Shown here: in pieces, positions 47,301 through 59,597 of the stretch
Numbering within the stretch: position 1 is the stretch's first letter
How the letters are laid out: every line of letters begins with the position of its first letter
Origin: Welwitschia mirabilis
Lineage: Eukaryota > Gnetophyta > Gnetopsida > Welwitschiales
DNA length: 64,000 nt
Direction: 5' to 3'
Assembly: GCA_051453625.1 (NCBI GenBank)
Contig: JBOZIK010000001.1
Coordinates: 262,319,069-262,383,068 of the forward strand
Position numbers and translations under genes: made by a program
Notes under the pieces: generated by a model
What the model was told of the DNA's origin: nothing
The model's input: only the letters and a program-made list of their open reading frames with translations
Databases searched by the model: none

Positions 47301-49310
47301 TATTTATGAATTAGGCTAGGAAGATTTTACTAGGTATATTTCATTTTTTTACTCCTAATTAGATCCTTCCACAACTTATACTATTTAGGATTATCTTGCA
47401 AAAATTTCAAAATGATAAATTTGTGCTCACATTTTGCATTAAGACTTTAAGATATTAATCAAAAGTGGGATTAGTATTTAATCTATCAAGTCAATAAGTA
47501 GTAGGTTTCTTATCTTTTTTTTGAGAAGATTTTTTCTTTTTATTATTTAAAGAAGAAAGGAAAAAATGATTTTCTAAAATTTCTATATCCTCTTCTTCCT
47601 TATAATTCTTATTATTTTGAGATGTTAAAGCATCATGGTTAGGAGGTGTTATCTCATTTCCACATCTTCTTATAATCTTATAATCTTTCTCAACTTTATT
47701 AGGGTTTGGTATAGCATGTGTTGAAAGTGACCCTTGTGGCCTTTGATTAGCAAGCATAATTTATTATAAAATAATAACAAAATTTTCAATGTTGAAATTT
47801 GTTTTCTCTTGCATTTTTCTTAACTCATGAATGGAATTTCTAAGTAAAACATCTTGATTTTGTGAGCTAGATGTATTTGCTTAATTATTAGAGTTGTTTG
47901 ATTGGAAATTTACATTCTTAAATATTTTTATAAATGGTTGGAAATTAGGATGATCTATTTAAAAGTTTTTAAGATTGTTTTTAAAATATTGGAAATTAGG
48001 TTGTCCATTCAACCTATGCTAAAACTTGTTTTGATTTTGATTTTGGTTTTTTTGGTTTGAAGATATTTAACTAAAATCACACACTTTTTTATGAATATTT
48101 TCTTTATAGGTTGGTAATAAAGGATAATCTTTCATTACATGGTACTTATCTTCTCATAAATCACATGTCAAAACTATAACCACAATTTTTTCTATTGCCA
48201 CCGTTACATCTAATATAATCTAAATGTATTTCTCTAAAGTTGTAGTGAAATCCTTAATAACATTAGTTGGTTCTTTTTCAATTATTACTTCCTCCTTTTC
48301 TTGTAAAACCTCCTTTAGATCTTTAATGATTTAGCCTACTATATGATTTTCACTAGATGAGGATTTAGGCCAAGTTAGAATCACTTCCACTAACTCATCC
48401 AACATTCTTTAATAATTTTCTAATATAAGGTTCATTAAGTTTCCTCCACATGAAAAACTAACAAGTTACTTAGTTTGACTATTAAGTCCACTACAAAAGT
48501 AGTTTACTAGTTCTTCTTAAGAGAAAACATCTAGGGGATTTGAATTTAAAGTAATGAAAAATCTCCCATAGGTGGAGGCATAATCTTCTTTAGGCTATTA
48601 TTGAAAGTTTCTTACTTCTTTCTTTCATTTTCTTATGGTTGTTTCACTCATAAATATCTTAATAAAATCTTTTTAAACTTTATTCCATGTTTTTAAACTT
48701 TTATATGAAATAGTTCTTAGCTAAATTTTAGCTTTTTACTTATGGGAAAAATTACCATATAAGTTTGACCATTAACTCTTTTTTAAGCATTTCTAGAAGT
48801 ACTAAGTTTTCAATGTTAACAATATGTTATAAAGGTCCTCCAGCATTTTTACCATTAAAAATGAAGTAAGCATCTAGATTTCTAAACTTGACATTATTAC
48901 TAGGAGGTAAATCAAAAAGGGTTTGGATTTCATGTTTCTTATTAGCTATAAGATCTTTACGGGTGATATTAGTATTAAGATTTATAAGCATAACTATAAG
49001 GGTTCCAATAATAATAGGTGGATTAGGAAATGTGACCTACTTTTTCTTTTGTAATAAACTAGACATATTGATAAAATGATTTTATTCTAAATTATCTTTT
49101 TTACTAACTTATAAAAATTTTTCTTTCACAAAACCAAAATTTTAAAATAATAAATGTAGAAATTTATTCTTGTGAAATTTTTAAAATGCTTTATAAACCT
49201 ATGTTGTATGTACTTAAGTTAAATTCAAAGTTAATCAAAACTTCTTGAATGTTTTCTCCAACGAATAGACACTCTCTTTAATATTTTTCTTTCTTACTAG
49301 ATTTTACCAT
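47301..49310 (-). pseudogene. gag: gag remnant of element F
   Basis: The start codon is at 49310 in the conserved GGGACATGGTAAAA context. The C-terminal part keeps an 88-codon open stretch (47491-47757, minus) containing LANQRPQGSLSTHAIPNPN and ending in a Lys-rich tail. It matches the NRPxGxLPSDTExNPR motif at the end of Athila gag. The intervening region has frame changes and stops. Confidence 0.8.
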
Positions 49311-49740
49311 GTCCCAGCATGCTTAGATTTATGTTTTAGTGTGCATCATTCTTATGGTTATCTAGATGATATGTCTCGATGATAGAACATGTAGAAAATT
49401 GAAAAAGTAAAAAACATAGAAAAATAAAAGTGTGAATTAGTAGATATTGAAAACACTAAAAATAGACTATTGTCCATCTGAGTTATTTGGATGATAGAGA
49501 GGATCATAGTAAAAACTCTAATTTTTATAAAAGCTAGAAAAAAAAAAACTCAAGGCACATAGGGCATTATCATTGTGCATCATCTGGATGATTAAGTGAA
49601 TGACAAAAATAGAATAATAAAAACTATGAAAAGAAAAACTTATACTACTATTAAAAATACAATGGTACTATAGACAAATATCTGAATTGATATCCAAACA
49701 CCTACTTGAGTAATGATAATCCTTAAACTCCAAATAGCAT
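49311..49740 (-). other. Leader of element F with stem-loop motifs
   Basis: It contains motif copies near 49357-49386, 49467-49497 (arms CTATTGTCC and GGATGATAG) and 49569-49605, about 100-110 bp apart. This is the same arrangement as in the leader of element E. Confidence 0.65.
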
Positions 49741-49758
49741 TCCTTAACAAAGGCACCA
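49741..49758 (-). other. Primer binding site of element F
   Basis: The minus strand reads TGGTGCCTTTGTTAAGGA, a decayed tRNA-Asp-type PBS. Confidence 0.8.
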
Positions 49759-49761
49759 TGA

Positions 49762-50713
49762 CATTGCGGTTTGTATTTATGAAAATAATTACACTCTTAT
49801 GAATATCCTATGGTTCATAAATAAATATAGATTTTTCACACCAAAACGTACTAATATAAATGGAAGTGATCCAAATGTCATATTCTTGTTAAAGGAATAG
49901 GTGAGAAGAAAGAGAATTAATTTCAAGGAAATGAAACACTTGTATCTTTAAAGTAGAAATAAAGAATAATGTAGAAAATAATAATGCAATACACTTATGC
50001 AAATGAATGCAAATCTAAACTAAGTGAAACTTTCATCTAATTACCAAATCAACCTATCATAGAGATAAAGTTTATATAACCTAGATCAATCAAGAAATGA
50101 TATCATCAAATCAAGACTAACCTAAGCTATGAGGTATATTAAATAGAACATAAAACTATGTAAAGTTAATCTAGAAAAGAAATATAATGCATCTAAACTA
50201 ATAATACTCAACCTTAAGAAACTTTTTCTTTATAATCTATATCACTAAAGAAGATATTAGAGAATCAAAAGTAATATAAAATATAAGGAATATACACAAA
50301 ATAAGCATATGAAAATAGAAAAGAGTTATTTGAATTAGATTTGGACCAACATTTATGTTACAAAGTAACAACATCCCAATGGAGGATACATAGCTCAACA
50401 CCAAGGAAGATGTCTCTTTGCAATAAAAATGGATGGATATCTAGCCATTTGATCTCCTATCATAAGAATTTCTAGTGTAAATGAAGACAAGCAGGAGTTA
50501 AGGATAAAATCGATATTTATTAATAAAAATAGACTCACAAACAAATAAGACTAAAAGGTAAAGGTAAAAACCCTAACAACCATATAAGAAACTAAGATAT
50601 AAATGGCTAAAGTTATATGAAGTTTGGTAAATCACTATTTCAAGTATCATCCTGCTTATCATCTCTAACAAAATCAAGCAGTTAACCAAGATTGTGAATC
50701 AACTTGTCCAACA
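49762..50713 (-). repeat. LTR shared by element F and an upstream copy
   Basis: It aligns with the LTRs of C and E. The minus-sense start is TGTTGGACAAGTTG at about 50713. It is shorter (about 950 bp) because part of U3 is lost. The post-pol ORF and 3' UTR motif of another copy lie immediately upstream in minus sense. Confidence 0.65.
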
Positions 50714-50837
50714 ATAAAAATGATCAAGGTATTAAAAAATCATTTCAAAAACTTTTTTATAAATCTCAGAGATATACACTTACTTGTTCAAAATAGAAAA
50801 CTTAGTGTTTTACCTACTTAAGATACTAATCATACCA

Positions 50838-50877
50838 TTATCTAGGTCATCATCTAGATGATATGGAGGATAAAAGA
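50838..50877 (-). repeat. Long-loop stem-loop motif in 3' UTR
   Basis: On the minus strand TTTTATCC and GATAATGG arms flank a loop with ATCATCTAGATGATGACC. It aligns with 29054-29095 and their downstream TAAGGTAAAA block. Confidence 0.6.
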
Positions 50878-51199
50878 CTCAAAAATTACTTTATGGAAAA
50901 CGGAAACTTGTGATAAAAATTTTCAGAAAGATAATCAATAAATACATAAATAATTAGTAGCAAATAAGGAAAATAATCATGGGAAATATAATCAATCCTC
51001 ATCTTAAAATGTAAAAATGAAATGTTAAAAAAAAGATAAAAATGAAAATCAAATAAGTTTACACCATGCTGAAACTAAAAACATGTGTATATATAAAGCA
51101 TGAGTTTTAAGTACAAAATATATGGAGGGAAAGATACAAAATATGATATAATAAATCACTTCCATCATTGCCTCATAATAAACTTAGAATGGATAGTAG

Positions 51200-52466
51200 G
51201 CTCAAGTGAAGAGGAGAAGAAGAAGGGTGTTTAGGGTCTACAGGGAAATAGAGATCCAATGAACTACCTCTACAAGGTCAACTGTTACACTCTACTTAAT
51301 AGATAAGATGCACTGATGTACATTAACTAACTACTTCTTAGAGTGATGCAATTTTATCTTAACTATTTGGATCCTCCACTTAAGTATCTGGATCCTCTGA
51401 TCAAGCATTGGGATACCTCTATCAATGAAACCCTTGATGGTCTTAGTAGTCTTTACTAGAAGGATCTGAATCTTCTCTAATGATATTCCAACTATGGGTC
51501 TTTGAACTTGAGGTTTCTTTGCATCTTTTGATACCTCTATAATCATGTCCTATAAATAATGAGCTAAATTCTAAATCTGAATAAGATGTTTCTTGCCCAT
51601 GGGCTCTGGTATCCTAAATTGTCAAAACATAATTGAGAGGAGGCATGGTTATCCCAAAGTCTATAATTATCATGCCTTAATCATGGACTTAAGCCTTTTC
51701 CATATAAAAGTAGGTAAGTCCATTTGCTTGCCCTACCTAAATGGTACCAATATCTGTAGATGTGTTACCATGACGTAACTATTATAAAAAGATGGGCTAA
51801 TGTTGTGAATTAGTCCTCTATGTAAAGCTTTATAGGCAGGGGTTAATTGTATTACAAGGATACCTTGCCTATCCAATATCAGATCTACTAGAATGTCTAA
51901 TGCTGTGCAATATATACAACGCTCCTTGATCCCACTAGCAGAATGTATATGTAGAATCCTAGTACCATCTAAATCTATCACTACTATAATGTTCTTTAGA
52001 AGAACTATAATCTTATGGCCTTAAATCGTACCTATAATCATATTCACTTGGTGACCATGAGAATCAAGAAATTTCCCCATATGCATGATGTCATAGAACT
52101 CCCTAGTCTCTAAAATGTAATATCCCCCATGCACAATAAAAATCCAGTGAAGGTATAAATCAGTGAGCCTTTGATCAATCTTTGGTCCAACTGGTTCATA
52201 AAATCTTTGAAATATCTCTCGACATGAATGATAGTAATCTAAATAGTAAGCAATCTTTCATGTTGAGATGGGGAAGGCAAGGATCCACATGCTCTACCTC
52301 TAATAGTACTAATGGATCTACCTTCTACTCCACAGCTTTAGCCTTAGTCTCAGTCTATCTAAATCTATGCATAAGAGGCCTACTCAATCAAAAATACATA
52401 AAAATTTACATGAAATCTAGTATACATGGCTAAAATACATCACGTGGATGTTTAAAACGACCTCCA
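51200..52466 (-). pseudogene. Post-pol ORF remnant of a second Athila-type copy
   Basis: Homologous to 27440-28700 in element C. Landmarks in minus sense: ETREFYDIMHMG near 52070-52110, the 82-codon open stretch 51733-51981 (HIHSASGIKERCIYC, ALDILVDLILDRQG, LIHNISPSFYNS), and the 71-codon stretch 51331-51546 (VQRPIVGISLEKIQILL, ending in a Lys-rich, possibly helical tail). The residue order matches element C, so this is a conserved coding region rather than chance frames. The N-terminus is lost in the 52467-52566 gap. Function unknown; it sits where Athila elements carry their extra ORF. Confidence 0.7.
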
Positions 52467-52566
52467 NNNNNNNNNNNNNNNNNNNNNNNNNNNNNNNNNN
52501 NNNNNNNNNNNNNNNNNNNNNNNNNNNNNNNNNNNNNNNNNNNNNNNNNNNNNNNNNNNNNNNNNN
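52467..52566. other. Assembly gap (100 N)
   Basis: The sequence right after it repeats about 70 bases of 50265-50335 with a single mismatch before diverging, so the join is suspect. Confidence 0.9.
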
Positions 52567-53445
52567 AGAGAATCAAAAGTAATATAAAATATAAGGAATA
52601 TACACAAAATAAGCATATGAAAATAGAAAAGAGTTCTTTGAATTAGATTCAAATCAGCTTCCATGATACAAAATAGAAGTAACTCAATGAAGGATGAATA
52701 GCCAAACACTAAGGAAGATGTCTGTCTATAATAATAATAGAGGGATTTCTAGTGCAAACAAAGAAAAGTAGGAGTTGAGGGTGAAGTATTAACAAAAATA
52801 GACTCACAAAAGAAGAAGACTANNNNACACAAGAAAAAATCCTAACAACCATGTAAGAAATGGATAGATAAATGGTTAAAGTTAGGTGAATTTTGGTGAA
52901 GTGTTACATTAGGTGTTTTCTTGTAGGTTGTATGGATGATACAACAGATAATGCCACCTCATAAAAATTCTATATCATCTACTAGATTTATTTAGTTAGC
53001 ATCCTCATTGGCTTAAGTTTTCTATCATCGATATAGTTGTTTAGATGATAAGGTGGACAATAGGTTTTTTACAAGTGTTCAAGTAATGNNNNNNNNNNAG
53101 ATAAAGAAATGATGACCTTTATGTTTGACTCAAAAGAAAAGAATGTTATCTATTGAGCTCTGATAATGAAGGAGTTCAACAGAATAGCTAAATATAAGAT
53201 GATAAGGTGGACAATAGGTTTTTTACAAGTGTTCAAGTAATGCATTACCCTTAATGTTTGTAGGAATTTTACTTCAAATAAGAAATATTATAAACTACTT
53301 CAAATGTTGTAAAATGTAATAAAGATTTCATGTTTTTATATCTTTCATCTTAGCTCTCTCTTATCATATAAATCTAGCGTAAACCTATTAAATATGTTGT
53401 AAAAATACTCAAAATGCCTTATCAAATACATACAAGTTAGTAGCA
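52567..53445 (-). repeat. Partial Athila-type LTR upstream of the post-pol ORF
   Basis: It aligns with 50265-50713 and, further on, with the reverse complement of the first ~270 bp of element C's LTR (blocks AATGTAATAAAGAT and AAATACTCAAA). It contains a motif copy at 53022-53062 (CTATCATCG ... GGACAATAG). A 4-N gap (52823-52826), a 10-N gap (53089-53098) and a misplaced insert follow. Confidence 0.65.
53089..53242. other. 10-N gap with probable misassembled insert
   Basis: 53099-53203 is nearly identical to 55949-56050 in the copia gag. The ~44 bases before the gap (GATGATAAGGTGGACAATAG...) are repeated exactly after that insert at 53198-53242. Confidence 0.85.
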
Positions 53446-54379
53446 CAGTACCAAATATTTTAGCTAGTGCTCCATCATGGAAATTCCAATTCATGTATGT
53501 GCTAATATCTCTAGCTTTTACCTTCTACATTTAACTTTTTACAATAAATTACTTTTAGCATTTTTAGCATGATGATTACTTCCTTAACCTTTTTAAGGAT
53601 AAATCATGAATTTTAATCAAATATAAATGATTATTTTTCTTAAATTAAGAGGTTATAAGTGTAGTAATACTATTCCTTATCATACATATCTTGTAGTAGT
53701 GATGATGATGATTAATAGGTCTATTATTAGATCTATTATCTATGGATGATGATGATGATGATGATGATGATAATGATGATGATGATGATAACACTTCTAT
53801 AGATGCCAATAATGATTAGAACTCACATTTATCCTTTTTCTTTTACATGATGTGTAATAGGTGGAGGATATAAAATGTTCTTTAATTATACTAGTGGATA
53901 GGATAAGAGTTAAGAGATGAGTTATGTCCATTAGTATTAGTTTTATGGTACATAATTTTTTTTATATACATACATAGTTTTTTATCATACTAAAAACTTT
54001 AATATAACTAATAGAATAGAAAATCATTTATATACTATAAGTAACTTCATTTATCTTTCTTTTAGGTGGATGTACGCATTGAAATTACTTGTGCTTTTTT
54101 ATTTTCTTTTTTAATAACATTTTAATTTTATTTAAATTATTTATATCTATTTTGTTGAGAAAAAGAATTAATTACATTAGTTTTTTAATTGACAATACAA
54201 TATAAGATCTTTGATTAAAAATTATAGATGCGTTACTAATTAGATTATCTAGTTTTTCAATACTATTACCTTTTGGTATCTCTACCGAGAATGCAATGAT
54301 GATTTAAGATATTAAAATAAGTTTAGGAAATCTCCTATTTATAATTTTTAAATTTTGAATCCTAAATTTTTTCTTTAAA
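53446..54379. other. AT-rich spacer with (GAT)n microsatellite at 53698-53790
   Basis: A long run of GATGATGAT with interruptions is the only clear feature. No coding or TE domain is recognised in the rest. Confidence 0.6.
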
Positions 54380-55695
54380 TTTTAGAGATGTCTATGGGAA
54401 AGACATCTACACTTTTGAAGAAGTCTATGGTAAAAATATCTATAGAATTTAAAGATGTCTAAGCTAAACTTTTTTTCAAGTTATAGGTGAAATAAATTTA
54501 TCTTAACAAAGGTAATGATACTAAAAGATGGATCTAACACATCCTGAAAGACATCTACATAGTTGAATACATCCACATAAACTAGAATAGGCAATAAGAA
54601 TAATTTATACTTTGACAAAGTACTTATGTTTCAAGGAAGCAATTAAGATTTGCATTGTGGATTTAGGATTATGAAGGGTCAAAGATTATAAAGCTTAGAT
54701 TCATCAAATTTTGGGAACTTTAACTAAAGATGTATTTCATGTAAAATATGTTGTATTAGTAGAAGATGTATACAATTTTTTAAACATCTATGATAAAAGT
54801 TCACATCAAATAAAATACATGTTATGAACCTAATGCCAAGCTGTGCCTATTCATTGCATAGTAGCTATAAAGCTCAAATGGTTAATATCCTAGGTTAAAT
54901 AACTATAAACTATACAAAAGGTATAAAAGCATAAAATGATAGAAAGATTTATGGAAAATAGAGTATAAAACATATGCATCCATGAATACATGAGGGATTG
55001 GAACTATTCACAAAGCATCAAGCTATTACTTGTAAGAAACTATTAAGTGCTACATTTTCATTCATTATATATTATAACATTAAATCATTCTTTAGCACTC
55101 ATGGATGACAACAATAATAAGGAAATCAAGCTCTCCATTAAAGGCACTTTATTTAGACTTATTGATTTATTTTTTATTAAAACTTACGTTGTTGGACTAT
55201 CATATTCTTAAACACTCTTTTATAGCACATTGTTTTATTGGTAAAACCTAAAGATACCTTACTAGGATTCCATATTATAAGGTAACTCTTATATGATGTG
55301 TTTTATGAGTGATTTTGAGCACCTTTAATTATTATATTATTGATTTTCCCTAAGGTAAGAGAGTGATTTCTTGTGAGAATCATATAAAATTTTGATTATG
55401 ATTATTTGCATTTTTAGTATTATGTAGTTGGTTATCCCTAAGTAGAAGAGAGTGCCACCTTGTGAGAAGCTTTTCATTTTATATGTAAGGTTGGTAGCAC
55501 TCTAAAACCACTATTTGTCTAGCTTAAAATATCTATATATGTGAGTAGAATCTACCCTTTATGTGTGATATAATCAAGTTAGAAAACCATCTTATCTTAG
55601 TAAGGTGTTCATTATATAGGTTTAAAATTTATTTTTCATGAAATTATTTTGGATAGACCTCATTCAAGCCTTTCCTCTAAGTTCAACAATCCTCA
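54380..55695 (+). repeat. 5' LTR of the copia element
   Basis: The right end is set by the PBS. 55262-55470 aligns with 59598-59755. The left end is uncertain and is placed before a cluster of AGATGTCT / AGACATCT octamers (54386-54560) that looks like LTR regulatory repeats. Confidence 0.5.
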
Positions 55696-55696
55696 A

Positions 55697-55711
55697 CTAG
55701 TATCAAGTGGG
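55697..55711 (+). other. Primer binding site of the copia element
   Basis: CTAGTATCAAGTGGG resembles TTGGTATCAGAGCGG, complementary to initiator tRNA-Met. Confidence 0.7.
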
Positions 55712-55746
55712 TACTCATAAAAGAAAGTAACTTTTATGAGTGAACT

Positions 55747-56880
55747 ATGAAAGGGATGCCATTTGTTAAACCTCCACTCTTTGATGTAACTAACTATGCC
55801 CATTATAGAATGAGTGTGTCGATGTACTTACAAACTTATGGATTTCAGATTTTATAAAGGGTAAAAGATGTCTATAAAGAATGTATAGAAATTAATAAAT
55901 GCTATAAGAAACACCATCAGACAAATCAAATCAAGAAGATACTAGGAAGATAAAGAAATGATGACCTTTATGTTTGACTCAAAAGAAAAGAATGTTATCT
56001 ATTGAGCTTTGATAATGAAGGAGTTCAACAAAATAGCTAAATATAAGATGACACAAGAGATATTGAATGTTATAATATGGAAATATAAAGGAACTTCTAT
56101 TACTAATAATTAAATCTTCTGGTAAGGATGAATTAGTTTAAAAATATTAAAATGAACAATGAAGAGAGAGTGCATAAGTACTCAAAAAGAGTCTCAAACA
56201 TTGTGAATGCTATTCATGTCATTATTAGAAGTGTTTGTAAGTCGAAGATAATATAAATGATTTTTATATCTTTAACTCCAAAATATAAGTCTAAGACAAA
56301 ATCCATGAAAGAATCAAGAGACTTCAACTCTATCAATATTAACAAATTATAAAGTGCTTTAATATCTTATGAAATGAATCTCATTTAAGATGATTCCTTA
56401 AAAAAGAAAACATCCATTACTCTTAAAGCTAGTAAAAGCACAAAGCAAAATTTAAAATAAAAAAATAAAGGAATAACTAGAAGGAGATAACTCTGAGGAT
56501 GATGTAGATGAAAAACTTACTCTTTTCATAAGGTAAGTCAAAAAACTTATCTCACATAGGAATAGCAAAAAAGAGAACTTCATAAAATCATTTGGATTTC
56601 ATGATATAGATAAGTATAAATGCAAAACTTATAATAATTTTTTATTTTGTTTCTAAATTAGATATTTTCAAAGAAGAATATTAGGTTTGTGAATGGCAAG
56701 GACACATAGCTTTAGAATGTTGTAGTTCTAATAAAATATGAGAGAAGGCAAAAAAGAAAAAGCCCAAGTAAAGGACATGCTTCTTCACAAGTTGGGATGA
56801 TGATGATGATGATGAAATTTATGAAGAAAGATCAGATGATAAAATATCTCATCCATCCTACATGATGAAAATAATTAGAG
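55747..56880 (+). pseudogene. gag: gag remnant of the copia element
   Basis: It starts at ATG 55747 with MKGMPFVKPPLFDVTNYAHY, matching the PPxFDGxNYxxWK start of copia gag. SLTPKYKSKTKSMKESRDF near 56260-56320 matches the UBN2 segment SLPxRFxPKVTAIEESKDL. The zinc knuckle near 56677-56720 reads Y..CEWQGHIALEC: the first Cys is now Tyr (TGT to TAT), the other three ligands are kept. A run of Asp codons (GATGATGATGATGATG) follows near 56800. Several stops interrupt the frame. Confidence 0.85.
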
Positions 56881-57279
56881 AAAAAAGAGTTTAGATGAAA
56901 GAGTAAAGATGAAACATGTATGAATCTTCAAGAAAGGTATGACTAATTTCTAAAGAATTCATTAAATTATAAAAGATATATGCTAAAATAAAAAAAATAC
57001 TTCATTTTCATGAATTATCTTATGAATAAGAAAAGGGTTCTTGTAATAAATTATCATTGGAAAAAGAGTAACCTATGAATTAAAGAATGTAAGAAAAAGA
57101 TTTTTGACTCAAAGAAGATGAATAAGAAGTTTATCTAAAGAAAGGAGACATTAAACATCATGCTAGAACAATATAGAAGTACAAATGACAAAAGTAATTT
57201 AGGTTATAATCAATCCTCCACTAGTACTTTAACCTATTTGTTTAACACATAAAATAACAAATTAAAGTATGAGCATTTA

Positions 57280-59597
57280 GTATTTATAAATAATATTGTC
57301 TACTACTATTGGCACAAATGAGGTTATTGTCAATATAATTATCCAATAATTCAAAATAGATATTACACTAACAATGTAAAAAGGCCTAGAAGTGTAGTAC
57401 AATAGTGTGTAGAGTAAGGAAGTATGGATATCAAACTTAAAATTAGCTCTTTTAGCACAGATTACACTAAGAGAAATAAATAAATATGCTTACTATTTTA
57501 AATATGAATGTTCAAGATGCATTACTAGAAAGAAATAAAGTATTACCACCTTATTAGAATACAATAAAGAAGTGATCACCTTTAAAGATAATAGAGAAGC
57601 ATCTGTTATAGTATTAAAACCATTTGGATGAGTTAATCTACCAAAGGTAAAAGATGTGTTCTTTATAGAAGATTTGCAACATAATATTTTGAGTATTAGT
57701 TAATTATATGATGTAATTTTTTTTCACTTTTATAAAAATGATTTCATCATTAAAAAATAAAATTCAAAAAAATCCACTTTGCTTGTATTAGAAAATTAAA
57801 TGTCTATTTCACTATTGTATACGATATTTCTAATAAAGGAAGTAAGTGTTTATTAAGTATAAAATATGAATCAAAGCTATGGAATAGGAAAATTAGATGT
57901 GTAAATAAAGATTTACTCAAAATCCTATCCATAAAAGAAATAATAAGAGGACTTCCTAATCTAAAAAGCATTGATAATCAAGTTTATAAAGAATGCCATA
58001 AACTGAAGTAGACAAGGCTAATATTTGGTAAGAAAATACAATGATAGCTAAATTCCCTTTAAATCTTTTACATATTAACATTATTGATATTTCTTCCATA
58101 AAAATTCTTAATAAGAAAATATATTATTTAACTATTTTTTATGATTACTCTTATTTTACATCAATAACCTTCCTTGCATATGAGGATGAGTACCTAATGT
58201 TTTCTCTAGGTTGTATATTAGGTTGTAAAATAAAAAATGATACAAGATCAAAATAATAAGAAGTGACAATGGTATGAAATTCAAAAATTCAAAGTTCAGA
58301 GATTTTTGTGAATAGTTTGACATTTTTTCATCAATCATCTACATTAAAAATTCCTCAACAAAATGGAATGGCTAAAAGTAAGAATAAATTACTTATGGAA
58401 ATGGACAAAATGATGATGCATCATAAATAGATGCCTTATCAATTTTAGGTAGAAGACATCAACATAGCATGATACATTTTAAATTAAGTTTTGATAAGAT
58501 GTTTTACTTGTAATAATTAATGGTGAAATTTTTCTAGGATATTCTAGAGTAAATCATACTAGTGTACAAAAATACAACTAATGTAATATAGAAAATTATA
58601 AATGTTAAAATAAGTAATATTGACTCAACTTATATATGCGTGTAAAAGATTATTATATTCCTATGTGAAGTGCTCAATCGTCTAGCCATCTTCAAGTTTA
58701 ATCAAATAGTAAAAAGAAAAAATAAAAAAAAATATAAATGAAGAAAATAATTCAAACATGATCAAGCTAAAAAGAAGTTATTCTAAAAGAATTATAATAG
58801 GTAGTCCTTATGATGGTATTTAAACTAGAAAGAAATTTTATGGTTTTATAGCTTATAGTTCATAGATTAAATTCAAAACATTTAATGCAGTTAAGAATGA
58901 TAAACATTGGTTTCTTACAATACAAGAAGAGCTTAATCAATTTGAAAGATGTAATGTTTGGAAACTTACTCCAAGGCTATCCAATAGATGTAAGTGAGTT
59001 TTTAAAAACAAGATAGACAAACATGGTAATATGATTAGAAATAAATTAAGATTAGTATTCAAAGGATATAATTACTAAGAAGGCATAGACTTTGAAGAGA
59101 CATTTACACTTGAATAACATATAGAATAAATAAGACATTTTTTAGCCTTTTCTTACATCAAATGAATGTTAAAAATACCTTTATAAATGAAATTCTTCAA
59201 GAAGAAGTGTACATTAAGGAACTAGATAGTTTTACAGATTCTTATAAATTAATCATATTTACAAATTAAAGAAGGTACTCTATAATCCCAAATAAGCATC
59301 TAGAGCTTGATATGAGATTATATCAAGTTATCTTATTAAAATTATTTTAAAAGATATATGTAATATGTCATATTATTTATTAAACCAGATGATAAAGATT
59401 TCACCATTATTCAAATATATGTAGATGATATCAGTTTTGAACAACTAATAAATTATTATATAAGAAGTGTATCAAGACAATGTAGGATGAGTTCAAAAAG
59501 AGTCTTATGGAAGAAATGAACAACTACTTAGTGCTATAAGTTGTGAAAAATAAAGAAGGTACTTTTATTTCACAAACTAAATATATATCAAAAATTT
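57280..59597 (+). pseudogene. pol: pol remnant of the copia element (PR-IN-RT)
   Basis: Protease end: KVKDVFFIEDLQHNILSIS near 57650-57705 matches VLLVEGLKHNLLSISQL. Pre-integrase: LWNRKIRCVNKDLLKI near 57878-57930 (LWHRRLGHLN..DL). Integrase core: the 71-codon stretch 58041-58256 with FPLNLLHINIIDISSI and YLTIFYDYSYFTSI, then PQQNGMAKSKNKLLMEM near 58355-58405. RT: DKHWFLTIQEELNQFERCNV near 58900-58960, RNKLRLVFKGYNY and EGIDFEETFTLE near 59038-59115, IQIYVDDISF near 59410-59440 (catalytic YVDDI), and GTFISQTKYISKI near 59560-59597. Stops and deletions make it inactive. Confidence 0.9.

Larger units (their letters stand above)
45288..50713 (-). mobile_element. Athila-type element F, 5' part (minus strand)
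   Basis: Read on the minus strand: LTR 49762-50713, PBS 49741-49758, leader, gag, protease, RT and the start of RNase H, cut at about 45288. It faces element E, so the two form a large inverted pair (LTR-gag | RNase H-RT-PR-gag-LTR). Its LTR also directly follows a minus-strand post-pol ORF, as if shared with another copy. Confidence 0.75.

Noticed and set aside
51593-51778. Plus-strand ORF opposite the post-pol ORF
   Set aside because: It is a shadow frame of the minus-strand coding remnant, which aligns with element C.
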